This document shows, in pieces, positions 1 through 8,599 of a DNA stretch of 64,000 nt. Below the pieces are notes generated by a model. The model saw only the letters and a program-made list of their open reading frames with translations, did no database searches and was not told the origin of the DNA. Position numbers and translations under genes: made by a program. Source of the DNA: Nitrospirales bacterium (GTDB taxonomy: Bacteria; Nitrospirota; Nitrospiria; Nitrospirales; UBA8639); contig JAJDVY010000006.1 in NCBI GenBank assembly GCA_022825885.1, forward strand, positions 36,576 through 100,575, read 5' to 3'. The stretch's first letter is position 1. Each line of letters opens with the position of its first letter.

Positions 1-545
1 AATGCCGAACGGTAAAGGGAGTTGCTACGAATTTTCTTGTAGGGAGGATTAAGGATGGCGTGGGTGTATCTCGGAAGGGCCTCGGCAAATAGATGCCCGG
101 AGAGCGAATCAACCGCAGTATGTACGAAGTCGTCACTGCGGATGTTTGACACGACGTTTCGATACCGTCCGTAGTCCTCCAGCGATTGGATTAAATGGGG
201 GTGCAGAGATTCGTCGATCTCGAAGGCATCGACTTCAACATGCTGAAAATCAAAGCCACCAGCAGTCCACCTTTCCAAAAAGGCGACGGAAAGAGAACCG
301 ATTCCGGCCCCGGCATCGAGCAGACGACAGTTATCCCCGGCTCTTTGAGGAAACAGCCCTGCCATAAATCGTGCAATTTTAGTCTGTGTGAAGAATTGGC
401 CATATTGTGACTTCTTCTTTGGATCAATCCTCTTTCCTATGGTTAGCCTTGAAGGCTCACCTTCTAAGAACAAGGAAGTGCCTCTTATTTTTTTTCCTAA
501 TGTAGCTATAACGTGATCACCGTAGATAGGCTTGTTAATCTTCAT
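1..545 (-). CDS. N6-adenine DNA methyltransferase, partial (C-terminus beyond the window)
   Basis: Reading the minus strand from an ATG at 543-545 gives about 181 residues with no stop before the window edge. The SAM-binding motif I reads LLDAGAGIGSLS and the catalytic motif IV reads NPPY, in that order, as in gamma-class N6-adenine methyltransferases of the Eco57I/N6_Mtase type. A segment around the first 60 residues (KKKSQYGQFFTQTKIARFM) is the usual lead-in to motif I. The start overlaps the stop of the upstream Mrr-like frame as ATGA, so the two are probably translationally coupled and form a restriction-modification pair. The target-recognition part lies outside the window, so specificity cannot be guessed. 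Confidence 0.85.
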   Translation of the reverse strand, partial: MKINKPIYGDHVIATLGKKIRGTSLFLEGEPSRLTIGKRIDPKKKSQYGQFFTQTKIARFMAGLFPQRAGDNCRLLDAGAGIGSLSVAFLERWTAGGFDFQHVEVDAFEIDESLHPHLIQSLEDYGRYRNVVSNIRSDDFVHTAVDSLSGHLFAEALPRYTHAILNPPYKKIRSNSLYRSA

Positions 546-1443
546 TCAAAGTAATCGGAATCGATTCTTTTCAATTCGTAAGTATTTGCGGTTGTCACCC
601 CGATTCCATAGTCGATCATAAGATAAGCTAGTTGGGTGCCCTCGATCAGAATGATCTTTGAGGCAATCTTCTTTGCGTACTCTATTGCCTCATGAGAGAA
701 CGCAGATGTCGTGATGAAGACTCCCTTGTGTGCTTGTTGTCCCTGCAAAGCACCTGCAAACTTCTGGACCTCTGGCCTGCTGATCACCTGTTCCCATCGC
801 TTTGCCTGAGCATAGATAATGTCTAGACCCAGACGGTCCTCTTTGATGATTCCGTCGATGCCCTCATCCCCCGAGCGCCCAATAGCCTGACAGCTTCTTG
901 GCGTGAACCCCCGTATCCCATACGGACGAGTAAGTCCACAACAAGCTGTTCAAAGAACTCCGGAGAACAATTTCTGACCGTCCTCAGAATGTCATCGGCA
1001 AGATTCTCACGAATCGTCTGATAGGCTGCCTCTAGGCTTTCCTCTGGAGTATTCTCAGAAAACCCACTGTCTGATTCTGTGAAATCGTTTCTCTCATGGC
1101 GAAGTTTCCTGAAACTCATGAACTCTTCAAACTGCTCAAGAAACTTGACATTGATCACAGGTGGCTTTTCAGCAAGAACTTGCCGCCCACGTTCGGTGAT
1201 GCAAAAGAAGCCCCTTTTCGGAGATTCCAGGAGATCGGCTTTTGTCATGTACGTCCTCGCCCAACTGACTCGATTTTGGAATCTCGGCTGCTTGCCACTC
1301 GGCACGAGTTCCCTCTTCTCATCGTCAGTCAGCGTGAATTGTTGGGCGAGGAACTCAATAGCTTCATGAACATGGTGCGTTTGACCGTCGCTGGCCAATT
1401 CCAGCAACGGCAGCATAATGGATTGATAGTCAGGAATTGCCAT
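542..1443 (-). pseudogene. mrr: Mrr-type restriction endonuclease, frameshifted
   Basis: Two frames on the minus strand together make one Mrr-like protein of about 300 residues. Frame one (start ATG at 1443 after a GAGGAAAT ribosome site) carries an Mrr N-terminal winged-helix region ending in FEQLVVDLLVRMGYGG. Frame two carries the catalytic Mrr_cat part, with GRSGDEGIDG, then IIYAQAKRW (the Q-x-K of the PD-(D/E)xK fold) and GVFITTSAFSHEA. They join at about 886-887, where one base is missing: restoring a G in the GTCAGG(G)CT context gives an unbroken protein. The frame ends in ATGA shared with the methyltransferase. Mrr-family enzymes cut modified DNA in E. coli, but family members also act as ordinary R-M nucleases. 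The break may be real decay or a homopolymer error. Confidence 0.85.
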
Positions 1444-1822
1444 GTATTTCCTCGTGGGGATTCAGGATACACGGGCCGAGGCCGTGGTGTCCACGATGAT
1501 CCTCCTGAACCAAGGCAAAATGCCGCCCGAAGTCCTGCCTTTCTTGAATTCCGCCGGACTGGAACCCCGGCCTCATTCTGACCGACGATTTCTCCCCCTT
1601 CGACATCCTGGAAGGGAGTGGGTGACACCCCCACGCACACGTGGCGCATAAGACGTTGCTTATCTACGGCAACCACATGTGCCGGTTGCAGGCGAAACGC
1701 CCCAATGAACGTTGGGCGCGGGTCAAACCAAGTTGAGGCTTGCCTTGTTCGGATACTTGATGAGCCGCAACGCCGCGCCTCGCAGAAATATGTGGGAAAT
1801 ATGTGGCGATGATGAATTCTCG
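1444..1822. other. Non-coding stretch with possible degenerate coding remnant
   Basis: No intact gene is seen between the Mrr start and the BrnA stop. On the plus strand, short pieces in different frames (around 1442-1580 and 1560-1625, the latter reading LILTDDFSPFD) look like remains of a decayed gene, but I cannot name it with confidence. Confidence 0.3.
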
Positions 1823-2047
1823 TTAAACCTGTTTTCGCCAAGCAATATGGATCGTTCGGTGTTGGGCGGCACAATCACGCAGATACAGGTTTATAAGGCT
1901 TTGATACGGTACGCCGTTTTCCTCAGCCATTTTCTTGAAGTAACCAATGACGTCCTCGCTCAGTCGCATGGTGACAGGTTTTTTCAGCCTTGAGGTATAC
2001 GGATTCTTGCGGGATTTAAATTTAGACAGGTCATATTCAGGTTTCAT
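1823..2047 (-). CDS. brnA: BrnA-type antitoxin
   Basis: 74 residues with a basic, flexible N-terminal part and a C-terminal ribbon-helix-helix-like segment (VTMRLSEDVIGYFKKMAEENG followed by YQSLINLYLRD), the pattern of BrnA/CopG-like antitoxins. It follows the BrnT gene with a 4-base ATGA overlap, toxin first, which is the normal order for this family. BrnA proteins neutralise BrnT and bind the operon promoter; here the promoter lies directly upstream of brnT. The C-terminal tail after the RHH-like part (AAQHRTIHIAWRKQV) is slightly longer than I expect. Confidence 0.85.
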   Translation of the reverse strand: MKPEYDLSKFKSRKNPYTSRLKKPVTMRLSEDVIGYFKKMAEENGVPYQSLINLYLRDCAAQHRTIHIAWRKQV

Positions 2048-2334
2048 CGAAAATCACCTTGGTAGTGTTGACGTTCATTTCTTGTCGCTTTGCGCGCAGA
2101 GATAATTCGAATAACCTCATCCGAATCGCTTTCAAAATAGCAGACTAACAAAACGTTCAAATAATTACTGAGACCCAACAAAAGGAATCGATCTTCCCCC
2201 AGTTCCGAATGGCTTTCGTCATAGAATTGGATCGCACCCTCATCATAGAAAACCGATTTTGCTTCTTCGAAGGATATCCCGTGTTTCTTCAGATTAGCCG
2301 TGGCCTTGGCCGGATTCCATTCAAAGGCAATCAT
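2044..2334 (-). CDS. brnT: BrnT-type ribonuclease toxin
   Basis: About 96 residues matching the BrnT family: it opens with FEWNPAKATANLKKHGISFEEAKSVF, contains the H/E/R catalytic-type residues, and ends in RIISARKATRNERQHY. BrnT toxins are RelE-fold RNases that stop translation. I place the start at the ATG at 2332-2334 (MIAFEW) rather than the in-frame TTG at 2355, because the TTG lies inside the best promoter. Gene order toxin-antitoxin with ATGA overlap supports a functional module. It sits among R-M and other TA genes. Confidence 0.88.
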   Translation of the reverse strand: MIAFEWNPAKATANLKKHGISFEEAKSVFYDEGAIQFYDESHSELGEDRFLLLGLSNYLNVLLVCYFESDSDEVIRIISARKATRNERQHYQGDFR

Positions 2335-2340
2335 ATGTAC

Positions 2341-2368
2341 ATTGTATGTATGCAAGAAATCAAGTCAA
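2341..2368 (-). promoter_or_regulatory. Predicted sigma-70 promoter of brnTA
   Basis: On the minus strand TTGACT (2363-2368) and TACAAT (2341-2346) are separated by 16 bases. The expected transcription start falls at about 2334, the A of the chosen brnT ATG, so the message would be leaderless or nearly so. Confidence 0.6.
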
Positions 2369-2379
2369 GGGCGGGTAGA

Positions 2380-2826
2380 TTATTCCGGTTTCACGATGGC
2401 GCGCGCGGGGCGGCTCCATCGGAGGCCTTCAAAGCGTGCGAAGTCACGATCGAGCGTAATCCATTCACAGCCGGATTCAATCGCCAACGCAGCGAAATAC
2501 GCGTCCGGTATCAAGTTGCCCAAAGTTTCCGCCTCCCGATACAGGCGCATAAATATCTCCCAATGCCTGGGGCCTGGGTTAACCGGAATACATTGGGGCT
2601 GACCCCTGATCACGTTTGCGAACTGCAGGGCTTCGTCCGGTGGACTCGGGCGGATGAATACGCGAGGGTGGGTGACAATGCGGAGAAATCCGCTCAACAC
2701 CAGATCGGATAGAGCGAATGCCTCATCTCCGCCAAGCATGGCCTCAAGCCATGGCCTGCAGGATCCATGTTCCGGAGCGTCGTCACGATACGCCGCCACG
2801 AGGACGTTCACGTCAGGCAGGACCAT
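2380..2826 (-). CDS. vapC: PIN-domain toxin, VapC family
   Basis: 148 residues of PIN fold. The first acidic residue is in LPDVNVLVAAYR near the N-terminus, a conserved ALSDLVLSGFLRI helix follows, and the last acidic cluster is PDAYFAALAIESG then WITLDRDF. This matches the VapC subfamily in which the toxin acts as a site-specific RNase. The start overlaps the end of the upstream antitoxin by 14 bases. Nothing suggests damage. The RNA target cannot be inferred from sequence. Confidence 0.88.
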   Translation of the reverse strand: MVLPDVNVLVAAYRDDAPEHGSCRPWLEAMLGGDEAFALSDLVLSGFLRIVTHPRVFIRPSPPDEALQFANVIRGQPQCIPVNPGPRHWEIFMRLYREAETLGNLIPDAYFAALAIESGCEWITLDRDFARFEGLRWSRPARAIVKPE

Positions 2827-3061
2827 GATCCCCTTCGATGAGATCGAGGAGTGAGGCCGAGTCGTTCAGATCCACACCGGACATCACTCCTGTTCCATGG
2901 AACACGGGCAGGTCGATGGCTGGTCGTTGCGTTGTGCGCCGTCGGGACAGAGACTCGCGGAGGGCGTCCTGAATGACGGCAGTCAGGGTTTTCCCGGTGT
3001 CCGCCGCGATCCTTTTTAGCTGGGCGAACAGATGGTCATCAATATGAATCGTTGTACGCAT
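2813..3061 (-). CDS. Ribbon-helix-helix antitoxin of the VapC module
   Basis: About 82 residues. The N-terminus (MRTTIHIDDHLFAQLKRIAADTGK...LTAVIQDALRESL) is a typical ribbon-helix-helix DNA-binding domain, and the C-terminal half probably wraps the VapC toxin. I use the ATG at 3059-3061: the next in-frame ATG upstream (3073) lies within the predicted -10 element. The gene overlaps vapC and is transcribed with it. The RHH domain presumably autoregulates the promoter at 3069-3097. Confidence 0.85.
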   Translation of the reverse strand: MRTTIHIDDHLFAQLKRIAADTGKTLTAVIQDALRESLSRRRTTQRPAIDLPVFHGTGVMSGVDLNDSASLLDLIEGDHGPA

Positions 3062-3068
3062 GCATAAA

Positions 3069-3097
3069 AACATACTTAATATACATATTTATGTCAA
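3069..3097 (-). promoter_or_regulatory. Predicted promoter of the VapBC-type operon
   Basis: On the minus strand a perfect TTGACA (3092-3097) is followed after 17 bases by TATGTT (3069-3074). The predicted transcription start is at about 3062, next to the antitoxin ATG, again giving a leaderless message. Confidence 0.6.
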
Positions 3098-3299
3098 TTT
3101 GACCCTTGCCATTACAACTCTCTCCACTTGGACAATGTGATAAGAGATTGAACAGCCGCCCGGTTTCGTGGCTCATGCCCTACCGGGAGAAGCCGGTTAT
3201 GCGCACAGGCCTCTCATCTTGAATCAATTCGCCGAGAGATCCTATAATTAACTCAAGAATTTACGCGAGGGCACGGACGCCGGACTCGGAACGGTAACA

Positions 3300-5658
3300 A
3301 TGGAGGCATCGTTCCTGAGAGCAATTCCATTCTTCCTGCCGCTCGCGATCTTTCCCTTGCTCTCGGCCGCGGCCCTGAACGGTGGCTGGTGGATCGCGGG
3401 ACCCATCGCCTTCATTGTTGCGAACAGCCTTGATCCCGTGTTCGGGGTCGAAGAGCGGAACATCGATCCGAACGGAACACCCGAAGGCCAATTGTTCTGG
3501 TACAAGCTGTCCATCTGGATCTGGGCCGCCCTTTGGCCGATGACGCTCGCCTTTACGCTCTGGCAGATCTTGGTTGCCGGTCGCCTCGCTGTTTGGGAAT
3601 CAGTCGTCATTGCGGCATTGCTGGCCATGATCGCGCCGTCGGTGTACATGATCAGCCATGAGTTCATCCATCGTCGGGCCGCGTGGGAGCGCCGGGTCGC
3701 CGAATTCCTGCTGGCTTCCGTTTCCTATCCGCTCTACGCCATCGAACATGTGTATATCCATCGCGCCCGCGTCGCCACGCCCGGGGACCCCGAATCGGCG
3801 GCGCGCGGCCTGGGTTTCTGGCAATTTTTTGTGCGCGGCCTGCCGAAAAGCCTCGTCAATTGCTGGCAATACGAATGCAACCGAATGGCGCACGGTCAAC
3901 ATCCACCCTGGCACATCACGAGTGTGTTCTGGCGGTATTTCTTCGCAACCGCAGCTTGGTATGCGCTCGGCTGGTGGATGGGCGGGTGGTGGGGGCTGCT
4001 GATCTTCCTTGTCCTGGGCACGGCGGTGGTCTTCCAGATGCGTCTTTCTGACTACATCCAGCACTATGGATTGAGGCGCATTCTGCTGCCGAACGGTCGG
4101 TTCGAGCGCGTCTATGCACGCCACGCCTGGAGTGCGGACTACCGGCTCACGAACTGGCTCTTCTACAATGCCCAGCGTCATTCCGACCACCACGCCTCCG
4201 CCAGCCGCCGTTTTCCGATTTTGCAGCATCACGGGGAAGACACGGCGCCGCAAATGCCGGGCCCCTACGCCACCATGATGGTATTGGCCGCGTTTCCGAA
4301 GCGTTGGTTCGCGATAATGGATCCGCGTGGATCAATGTCGGGCGCGTTTCTATCCTCAGATCAAAGACTGGAGCGCCTACGACAGTCCGGCGTTCGCGGC
4401 CCGTCCCGAGGCCTTTGAAGCGATCGCGGAAATTCTGGCTGCGGCGCCCCGGCTCGCGTGCTGGATGAACCGGATGCCGAAGCTGCTGGACAGCCTTCAG
4501 TCCAGTGAGTTCACCGATCTCGACCTGCCGCAGGGGTTCGGTCCCGACTCCGAATTCGAAAGGATCGCCCGCCGCGGTCTCGTACGCTTGTATTGGACGC
4601 GCGAACTCGGGCCGGACGAGATGAAGGAGCAGATCGCCGAAATCCCCACCCAGGATGCCAAAGAAGCGGCCACAGCAGCACGGGAGTGGTCCAACGCAAA
4701 GATCTTCCAGATTGGCGTACACACGGTCCGCACCAATCTGACCCTGAGTGAGGCCAGGGCTGCCGTCTCCCGAGTGGCCGCTGCCTCCATCTCGACCGTC
4801 CTGTCGGCGGTCTGCGAGGACTTGGCGGAAAGAAAGTCTCCACGGCCCGGGAGCGGGCTCTGCGCGGTCGCGCTCGGGGATCTGGCTGCCGGAACAGGGA
4901 TACTGGACTCCGAACTGAATCTCTTGTTTCTCTACGAGGGGGGGCGGGAGTACTATGACCTTCTGTACCGCCGTTTTCGGAAAGTATTGAGCACTTTCAC
5001 CCGCGACAATCTGTTGATTGCCCCAGCGTCGGGCGTGGAGACGGCTCGCTCTGTCCGATCCTTCTCCGATTTCTTTGAGTACCACCGCGATGTCGGTTCG
5101 CAAAATGAACTGCTGGAACTCGCCCGCGCCCGCCTTGTCTTCGCGTCGGACCATTCTGATCTTGCGGCACGGTTCGAGACGATGCGGCGGGACATTCTGA
5201 CACACAGCCCTTTGCGTAACGCGTTGATTTCAACATTGGAGGAGGCCAGCTTCGGCGCGGCCGCGCCCGGCTTGGAATCGCTTGATGACATGCGGGGTGG
5301 CCTTCTGGATGTCGAACGCGCTGCCCGCGTCCTACAACTGAAACATGCCGCGGAAGTCCCGGAACTCTTTGCCGTTGAAACGGCGTCCATTTTCGAAGCG
5401 GCCGGCGCCGGCGGAGTAATCAGCCAAGAAGCCGCAGAGCGCCTGGCCGGCGCCGCGACGCTGTAGGGCAACCTGCGCGCCGCCCTCGGTCTGGTGGCGG
5501 ATGAAGGCTTCGTCGCTGAGACGGCGTTCGACGGAGTCAAGGCCGTCGTCGCGCAAGCCGCCGGGTTGGAGGACTTCGGGTCGCTGCCCGGGCATATTCG
5601 CGAAATGGCCACGCGTACGGCAGACGGCATTGGAGAAATCCAAGACACCAAGAAGTGA
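3300..5658 (+). pseudogene. AlkB-type alkane monooxygenase fused to a GlnE-like nucleotidyltransferase, broken
   Basis: Residues 1 to about 340 form an AlkB-family membrane di-iron hydroxylase: hydrophobic N-terminus, HEFIH, EHVYIHRARVATPGDP, NAQRHSDHHA and LQHHG. After MDPR near 4335 the frame is lost, and coding continues in another frame (VDQCRARFYPQIKDW onward from about 4330) for some 380 residues. This part resembles the nucleotidyltransferase core of glutamine-synthetase adenylyltransferase (ALGDLAAGTG...DSELNLLFLYEGG). It then meets an in-frame TAG at 5464-5466, after which coding continues to a TGA at 5656-5658. The NTase motif reads DSELNL where GlnE has SDLDL, so an acidic ligand seems lost. 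One frameshift plus one nonsense codon points to a dead, probably transferred gene. Confidence 0.8.
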
Positions 5659-5795
5659 GCGGGATTCGGCGGTTCGAAGCACCATTTGCCGAGGTTGGAG
5701 GGCACCGTCTCGTGACCGCTGACGAACGCATTTTCGGTTGGGCAGGTGATCTCGACCGGCTACGAGCCACGGAATGAAGGGAGACGCCAACCAGT

Positions 5796-5819
5796 AGGGA
5801 GCAACGATCGTTGTTCCCT
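5796..5819. repeat. Palindromic intergenic repeat, copy 1
   Basis: A 24-base near-perfect palindrome centred on CGATCG (AGGGAGCAACGATCG...). A perfect, longer copy lies at 11777-11808. The pairing suggests a dispersed REP-like element of this genome. Confidence 0.6.
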
Positions 5820-5883
5820 GGCATTGCGGGTCTCGGTCAATCGTGATGGCCGGTCTTCACGTCACTCCAATAGACAACGAGGC

Positions 5884-6210
5884 TCAGTCGGCTTGGGCGG
5901 GCCAGAATTTGTAGCGGATTTGCGGTAGCTGTTTGCCTTCGAAGTTGGGAATGTCGTACAGGCACCGGTCGATGGTGGCGACTTCATCTTTGGTAAACTC
6001 GAAGACCTTCGACATCTTCCAGAATTTATCAAAGGTAAAATAATCACCTTTTTCCGGTTTTTCAGCGACCGCGGCCTGCATTTGTTTAAAGCCTTCGGTA
6101 TCCACGTTCGGGATCCGTCCGTTATTTTTGTCCACGCACCATTTCAGGATCTCGGCGACCCCGTACATGGTGAGTTCGATTTTCACTTTACTCGAATGTG
6201 TTTCCGACAT
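5884..6210 (-). CDS. Conserved hypothetical protein (108 aa)
   Basis: I do not recognise this family. The protein is soluble, mixed acidic and basic, with a central PEKGDYFTFDKFWKMSKVFEF segment and no membrane span, cysteine pair or catalytic signature. A strong ribosome site (GGAGGAGG) precedes the ATG at 6208-6210, and codon use resembles neighbouring core genes, so it is very likely expressed. It stands alone on the minus strand between the decayed AlkB fusion and a lipoprotein gene. Confidence 0.7.
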   Translation of the reverse strand: MSETHSSKVKIELTMYGVAEILKWCVDKNNGRIPNVDTEGFKQMQAAVAEKPEKGDYFTFDKFWKMSKVFEFTKDEVATIDRCLYDIPNFEGKQLPQIRYKFWPAQAD

Positions 6211-6478
6211 GAGTGTCCTCCTCCTTCCAAAGAAGAAATCTATAGCACATTCTTGTAAAACTCTTCCAGTCGTTTGGCCGGAAAATTGCGGGATTCAAGG
6301 AAAATCCCGTGGAAATCCCTTGGGCCGCAAGCCAAAATTGTGAGTCAGGCTTTCCGGTGATTCAGGAATAACCCGTTGTATAGCATAGCCAAAGCTCATA
6401 TACTGCTTTATTCCGTGCGGATGTGATGACCGTCCCGGACTGCTGCCGGGAGACGCGCGATCCGATAGGGGTGCTGAA

Positions 6479-7663
6479 ATGGCCTTTTCCCGCCTGGTGA
6501 CAGGCAACATACTCCGGTTCCTCACGTTGTGCGGCATATTGTTTCTGCCCGGGTGCTCGCCCAAGGATCCCTATGTGCCCCCGGACCTGCTCTATCTCTT
6601 TGCCAGTTATGACGTCGGGAAAAATCCCACTGCCGTAAGAGCCGGGGATTTCAACGAGGATGGATTTTCGGACCTGGTGACCAGCAACATCTCGGCCAAT
6701 ACCCTGTCCCTCCTGCTCGGGAACGGGGATGGGAGCTTCCAGGCGCAAGTCTCCATTCGGGTATGCAAGGAACCGCGGAACTTGGCGGTCATGGACTTCA
6801 ACGGCGACGCGCACGAGGACTTGGCGGTCGCCTGTTCCGGGAGCAACCAGGTTGCGATATTCACGGGTCGGGGAGGCGGGACGTTCGAGAAAGACGGGCT
6901 GTATCCCGTTCACCGGACGCCGGTCTCCATTGCCAGCGGGGATTTCAACAGCGACGGGCAGGTGGATCTGGTGGCGGCCCTGCGCAACGACAAGCTGCAA
7001 TTACTGTTCGGAAACGGGAACGGGAAATTCCGGATCGGACCGTTGTACGAATATGGGGATACCCCCACCTCGGTGACCACCGCGGATTTCAACCAGGACG
7101 GCCACGTGGATATGGCAGTGACCAACGGCGGGCCGATGAGCAGTGCCGTGTCGATCTGGTTGGGCCAGGGCGACGGCACCTTTCTCCTGCCCACGGATTA
7201 CAGGACGGGCAAGCGGCCCTTGTCCGTTTCCTGCGCCGACTTCAACAGTGACGGCGTGCTGGACCTCCTGGTGGTGAACGGGCAGATGAACACGATCACG
7301 GTTTTTTTGGGAAACGGCGACGGCACCTTTCAGGAGGGCATGGATTCAGGCGGCGATGCCGGTCCCAATGACGGCTTGGCCCAGGATTTCAACGGAGACG
7401 ATATGCCCGATGCCGCGGTCGTGAACATTCAATCGGGCAGCATCTCGGTGTTGTTCGGAAACGGCGACGGCACCTTTCACTATCCCCCGCGGCACTATCG
7501 CACGCCACGTGGGCCGTTTGCCCTGACGACGCTGCTCGTCGCTCCGGACCGGGGCGAAGAACCCGGCTTGGCGGTTGTCAACAACGCGGAAAATAGTGTA
7601 TCGATTTTCCTTCACCATGGGTTAAAATTCAGGGAACAGGTCAGGGAGCCGGCCGCTACCTGA
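6479..7663 (+). CDS. FG-GAP/VCBS-repeat lipoprotein
   Basis: 394 residues. The N-terminus is a lipoprotein signal (hydrophobic run ending in LFLPGC, lipobox cysteine near residue 26), so the protein should be anchored to the outer or inner membrane and face the periplasm or surface. The rest is a chain of at least six FG-GAP/VCBS blades, each with a calcium-loop-like D-F-N-x-D-G (GDFNEDGFSDL, GDFNSDGQVDL, ADFNQDGHVDM, ADFNSDGVLDL, QDFNGDDMPDA) and a GNGDGTF turn. Together they predict a seven-bladed propeller of integrin-alpha type. Such proteins usually bind ligands or surfaces; no enzymatic residues are seen. It appears monocistronic. Confidence 0.85.
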   Translation: MAFSRLVTGNILRFLTLCGILFLPGCSPKDPYVPPDLLYLFASYDVGKNPTAVRAGDFNEDGFSDLVTSNISANTLSLLLGNGDGSFQAQVSIRVCKEPRNLAVMDFNGDAHEDLAVACSGSNQVAIFTGRGGGTFEKDGLYPVHRTPVSIASGDFNSDGQVDLVAALRNDKLQLLFGNGNGKFRIGPLYEYGDTPTSVTTADFNQDGHVDMAVTNGGPMSSAVSIWLGQGDGTFLLPTDYRTGKRPLSVSCADFNSDGVLDLLVVNGQMNTITVFLGNGDGTFQEGMDSGGDAGPNDGLAQDFNGDDMPDAAVVNIQSGSISVLFGNGDGTFHYPPRHYRTPRGPFALTTLLVAPDRGEEPGLAVVNNAENSVSIFLHHGLKFREQVREPAAT

Positions 7664-7718
7664 CCGGACGAAAGGGAAATGGGTGAGCCACGGCAGGAAC
7701 ACCCGATGAAAACGGATC

Positions 7719-7901
7719 ATGGAATGTCTCAAGTGTCAGGGGCTGATGATGGTGGAACGGCATTACACCACAATGACCAAGCACCTCTATGCCAAGTGCC
7801 TCAATTGCGGATTCTGGTTTGACCTCGTGGACGTGCTCAGGTTCTTCTATCGCGTTGTGCGAAACGGCTATCACGGAGCAAAAATCCGGGAAACGCTGTA
7901 A
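7719..7901 (+). CDS. Small zinc-ribbon protein (60 aa)
   Basis: The protein has two CxxC pairs (CLKC near the start, CLNC about 30 residues later), forming a four-cysteine zinc ribbon, followed by a short helical basic tail. Reading starts at an ATG preceded by GATGAAAACGGATC, a weak ribosome site. It may be a stand-alone RNA- or DNA-binding peptide, but no function can be assigned. It lies between the FG-GAP lipoprotein gene and the convergent ruvA. Confidence 0.55.
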   Translation: MECLKCQGLMMVERHYTTMTKHLYAKCLNCGFWFDLVDVLRFFYRVVRNGYHGAKIRETL

Positions 7902-7960
7902 GCGTGCGGGCGAGCGCTCTTCTGTCGATACGCACGCCACCTTCGTTTTCAAGTCACAAG

Positions 7961-8566
7961 CTAGGATTTCGAGAGCAATTTCAGGCCTTCCCGAATCAAT
8001 TCGTCGAGTGACGTGGGAGCGGGGCTCATTCGGCCCACCCGGTCGAGGGCGTTGTTGACGTCGCGATGCCGGTATCCCAAGTTGACGAGTGCCGACAGGG
8101 CATCGTCCCTTGGCGCGTCAACCGGAGCCGGCACGTCGCTCGCCTCCGGCGTTTCATCCCCGAGACAGACGATGGTGTCCTTCAGCTCCAAGGCAATACG
8201 GCCCGCGGATTTTTTCCCGATGCCCGGAACGGATGCGAGCTTGTCCACGTCACCGGCAAGCACGGCCGCTCGCAGGTCGTCAATCTTCAAGGCGGACAAC
8301 ACGCTCAAGGCCAGTTTCCCCCCCACGCCGGAAATTTTGGTCAGGAGGGTAAAGGCCGTTTTCTCGGCAGGCGTCAGGAACCCGAACAATTGAATGGCGT
8401 CTTCCCGCAGGTGCGTGAAGACGTGCAGCGTCAGGGGCGCGCGCAGGTCCGGAAGGGCGAAATAGGTGCTGAGCGGGATGAACACTTCATAGCCCACGCC
8501 GTTGACGTCAAGCACGACCCGGGAAGGGTCTTTCGCCGCCAGGATTCCCGTGAGGTTGGCAATCAT
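7961..8566 (-). CDS. ruvA: Holliday junction branch migration protein RuvA
   Basis: 201 residues, the usual RuvA length. It starts MIANLTGILAAKDPSRVVLDVNGVGYEV (OB-fold domain I), has LLTKISGVGGKLALSVLSAL and LASVPGIGKKSAGRIALELK (the two helix-hairpin-helix motifs of domain II), and ends with the domain III helices that contact RuvB (ALSALVNLGYRHRDVNNAL). RuvA tetramers hold the four-way junction while RuvB drives migration. Neither ruvB nor ruvC is adjacent here, but yebC lies 33 bases upstream on the same strand, as in many ruv clusters. Confidence 0.96.
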   Translation of the reverse strand: MIANLTGILAAKDPSRVVLDVNGVGYEVFIPLSTYFALPDLRAPLTLHVFTHLREDAIQLFGFLTPAEKTAFTLLTKISGVGGKLALSVLSALKIDDLRAAVLAGDVDKLASVPGIGKKSAGRIALELKDTIVCLGDETPEASDVPAPVDAPRDDALSALVNLGYRHRDVNNALDRVGRMSPAPTSLDELIREGLKLLSKS

Positions 8567-8599
8567 GAAGCGGGGCCGTGTGAGAGGGGTGGGCGAACC

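Noticed and set aside
1329..1874. 181-residue minus-strand frame over the mrr start
   Set aside because: It overlaps mrr in another frame, has skewed Arg/Pro-rich composition and no recognisable domain; a shadow frame.
4147..5205. 352-residue minus-strand frame antisense to the NTase
   Set aside because: Composition is that of antisense GC-rich DNA and the plus strand shows clear GlnE-like motifs.
4327..5466. Stand-alone GlnE-like gene
   Set aside because: Its first residues are the natural continuation of the AlkB end (VDQCRARFYPQIKDW) and it lacks its own ribosome site, so it is the second half of a broken fusion.
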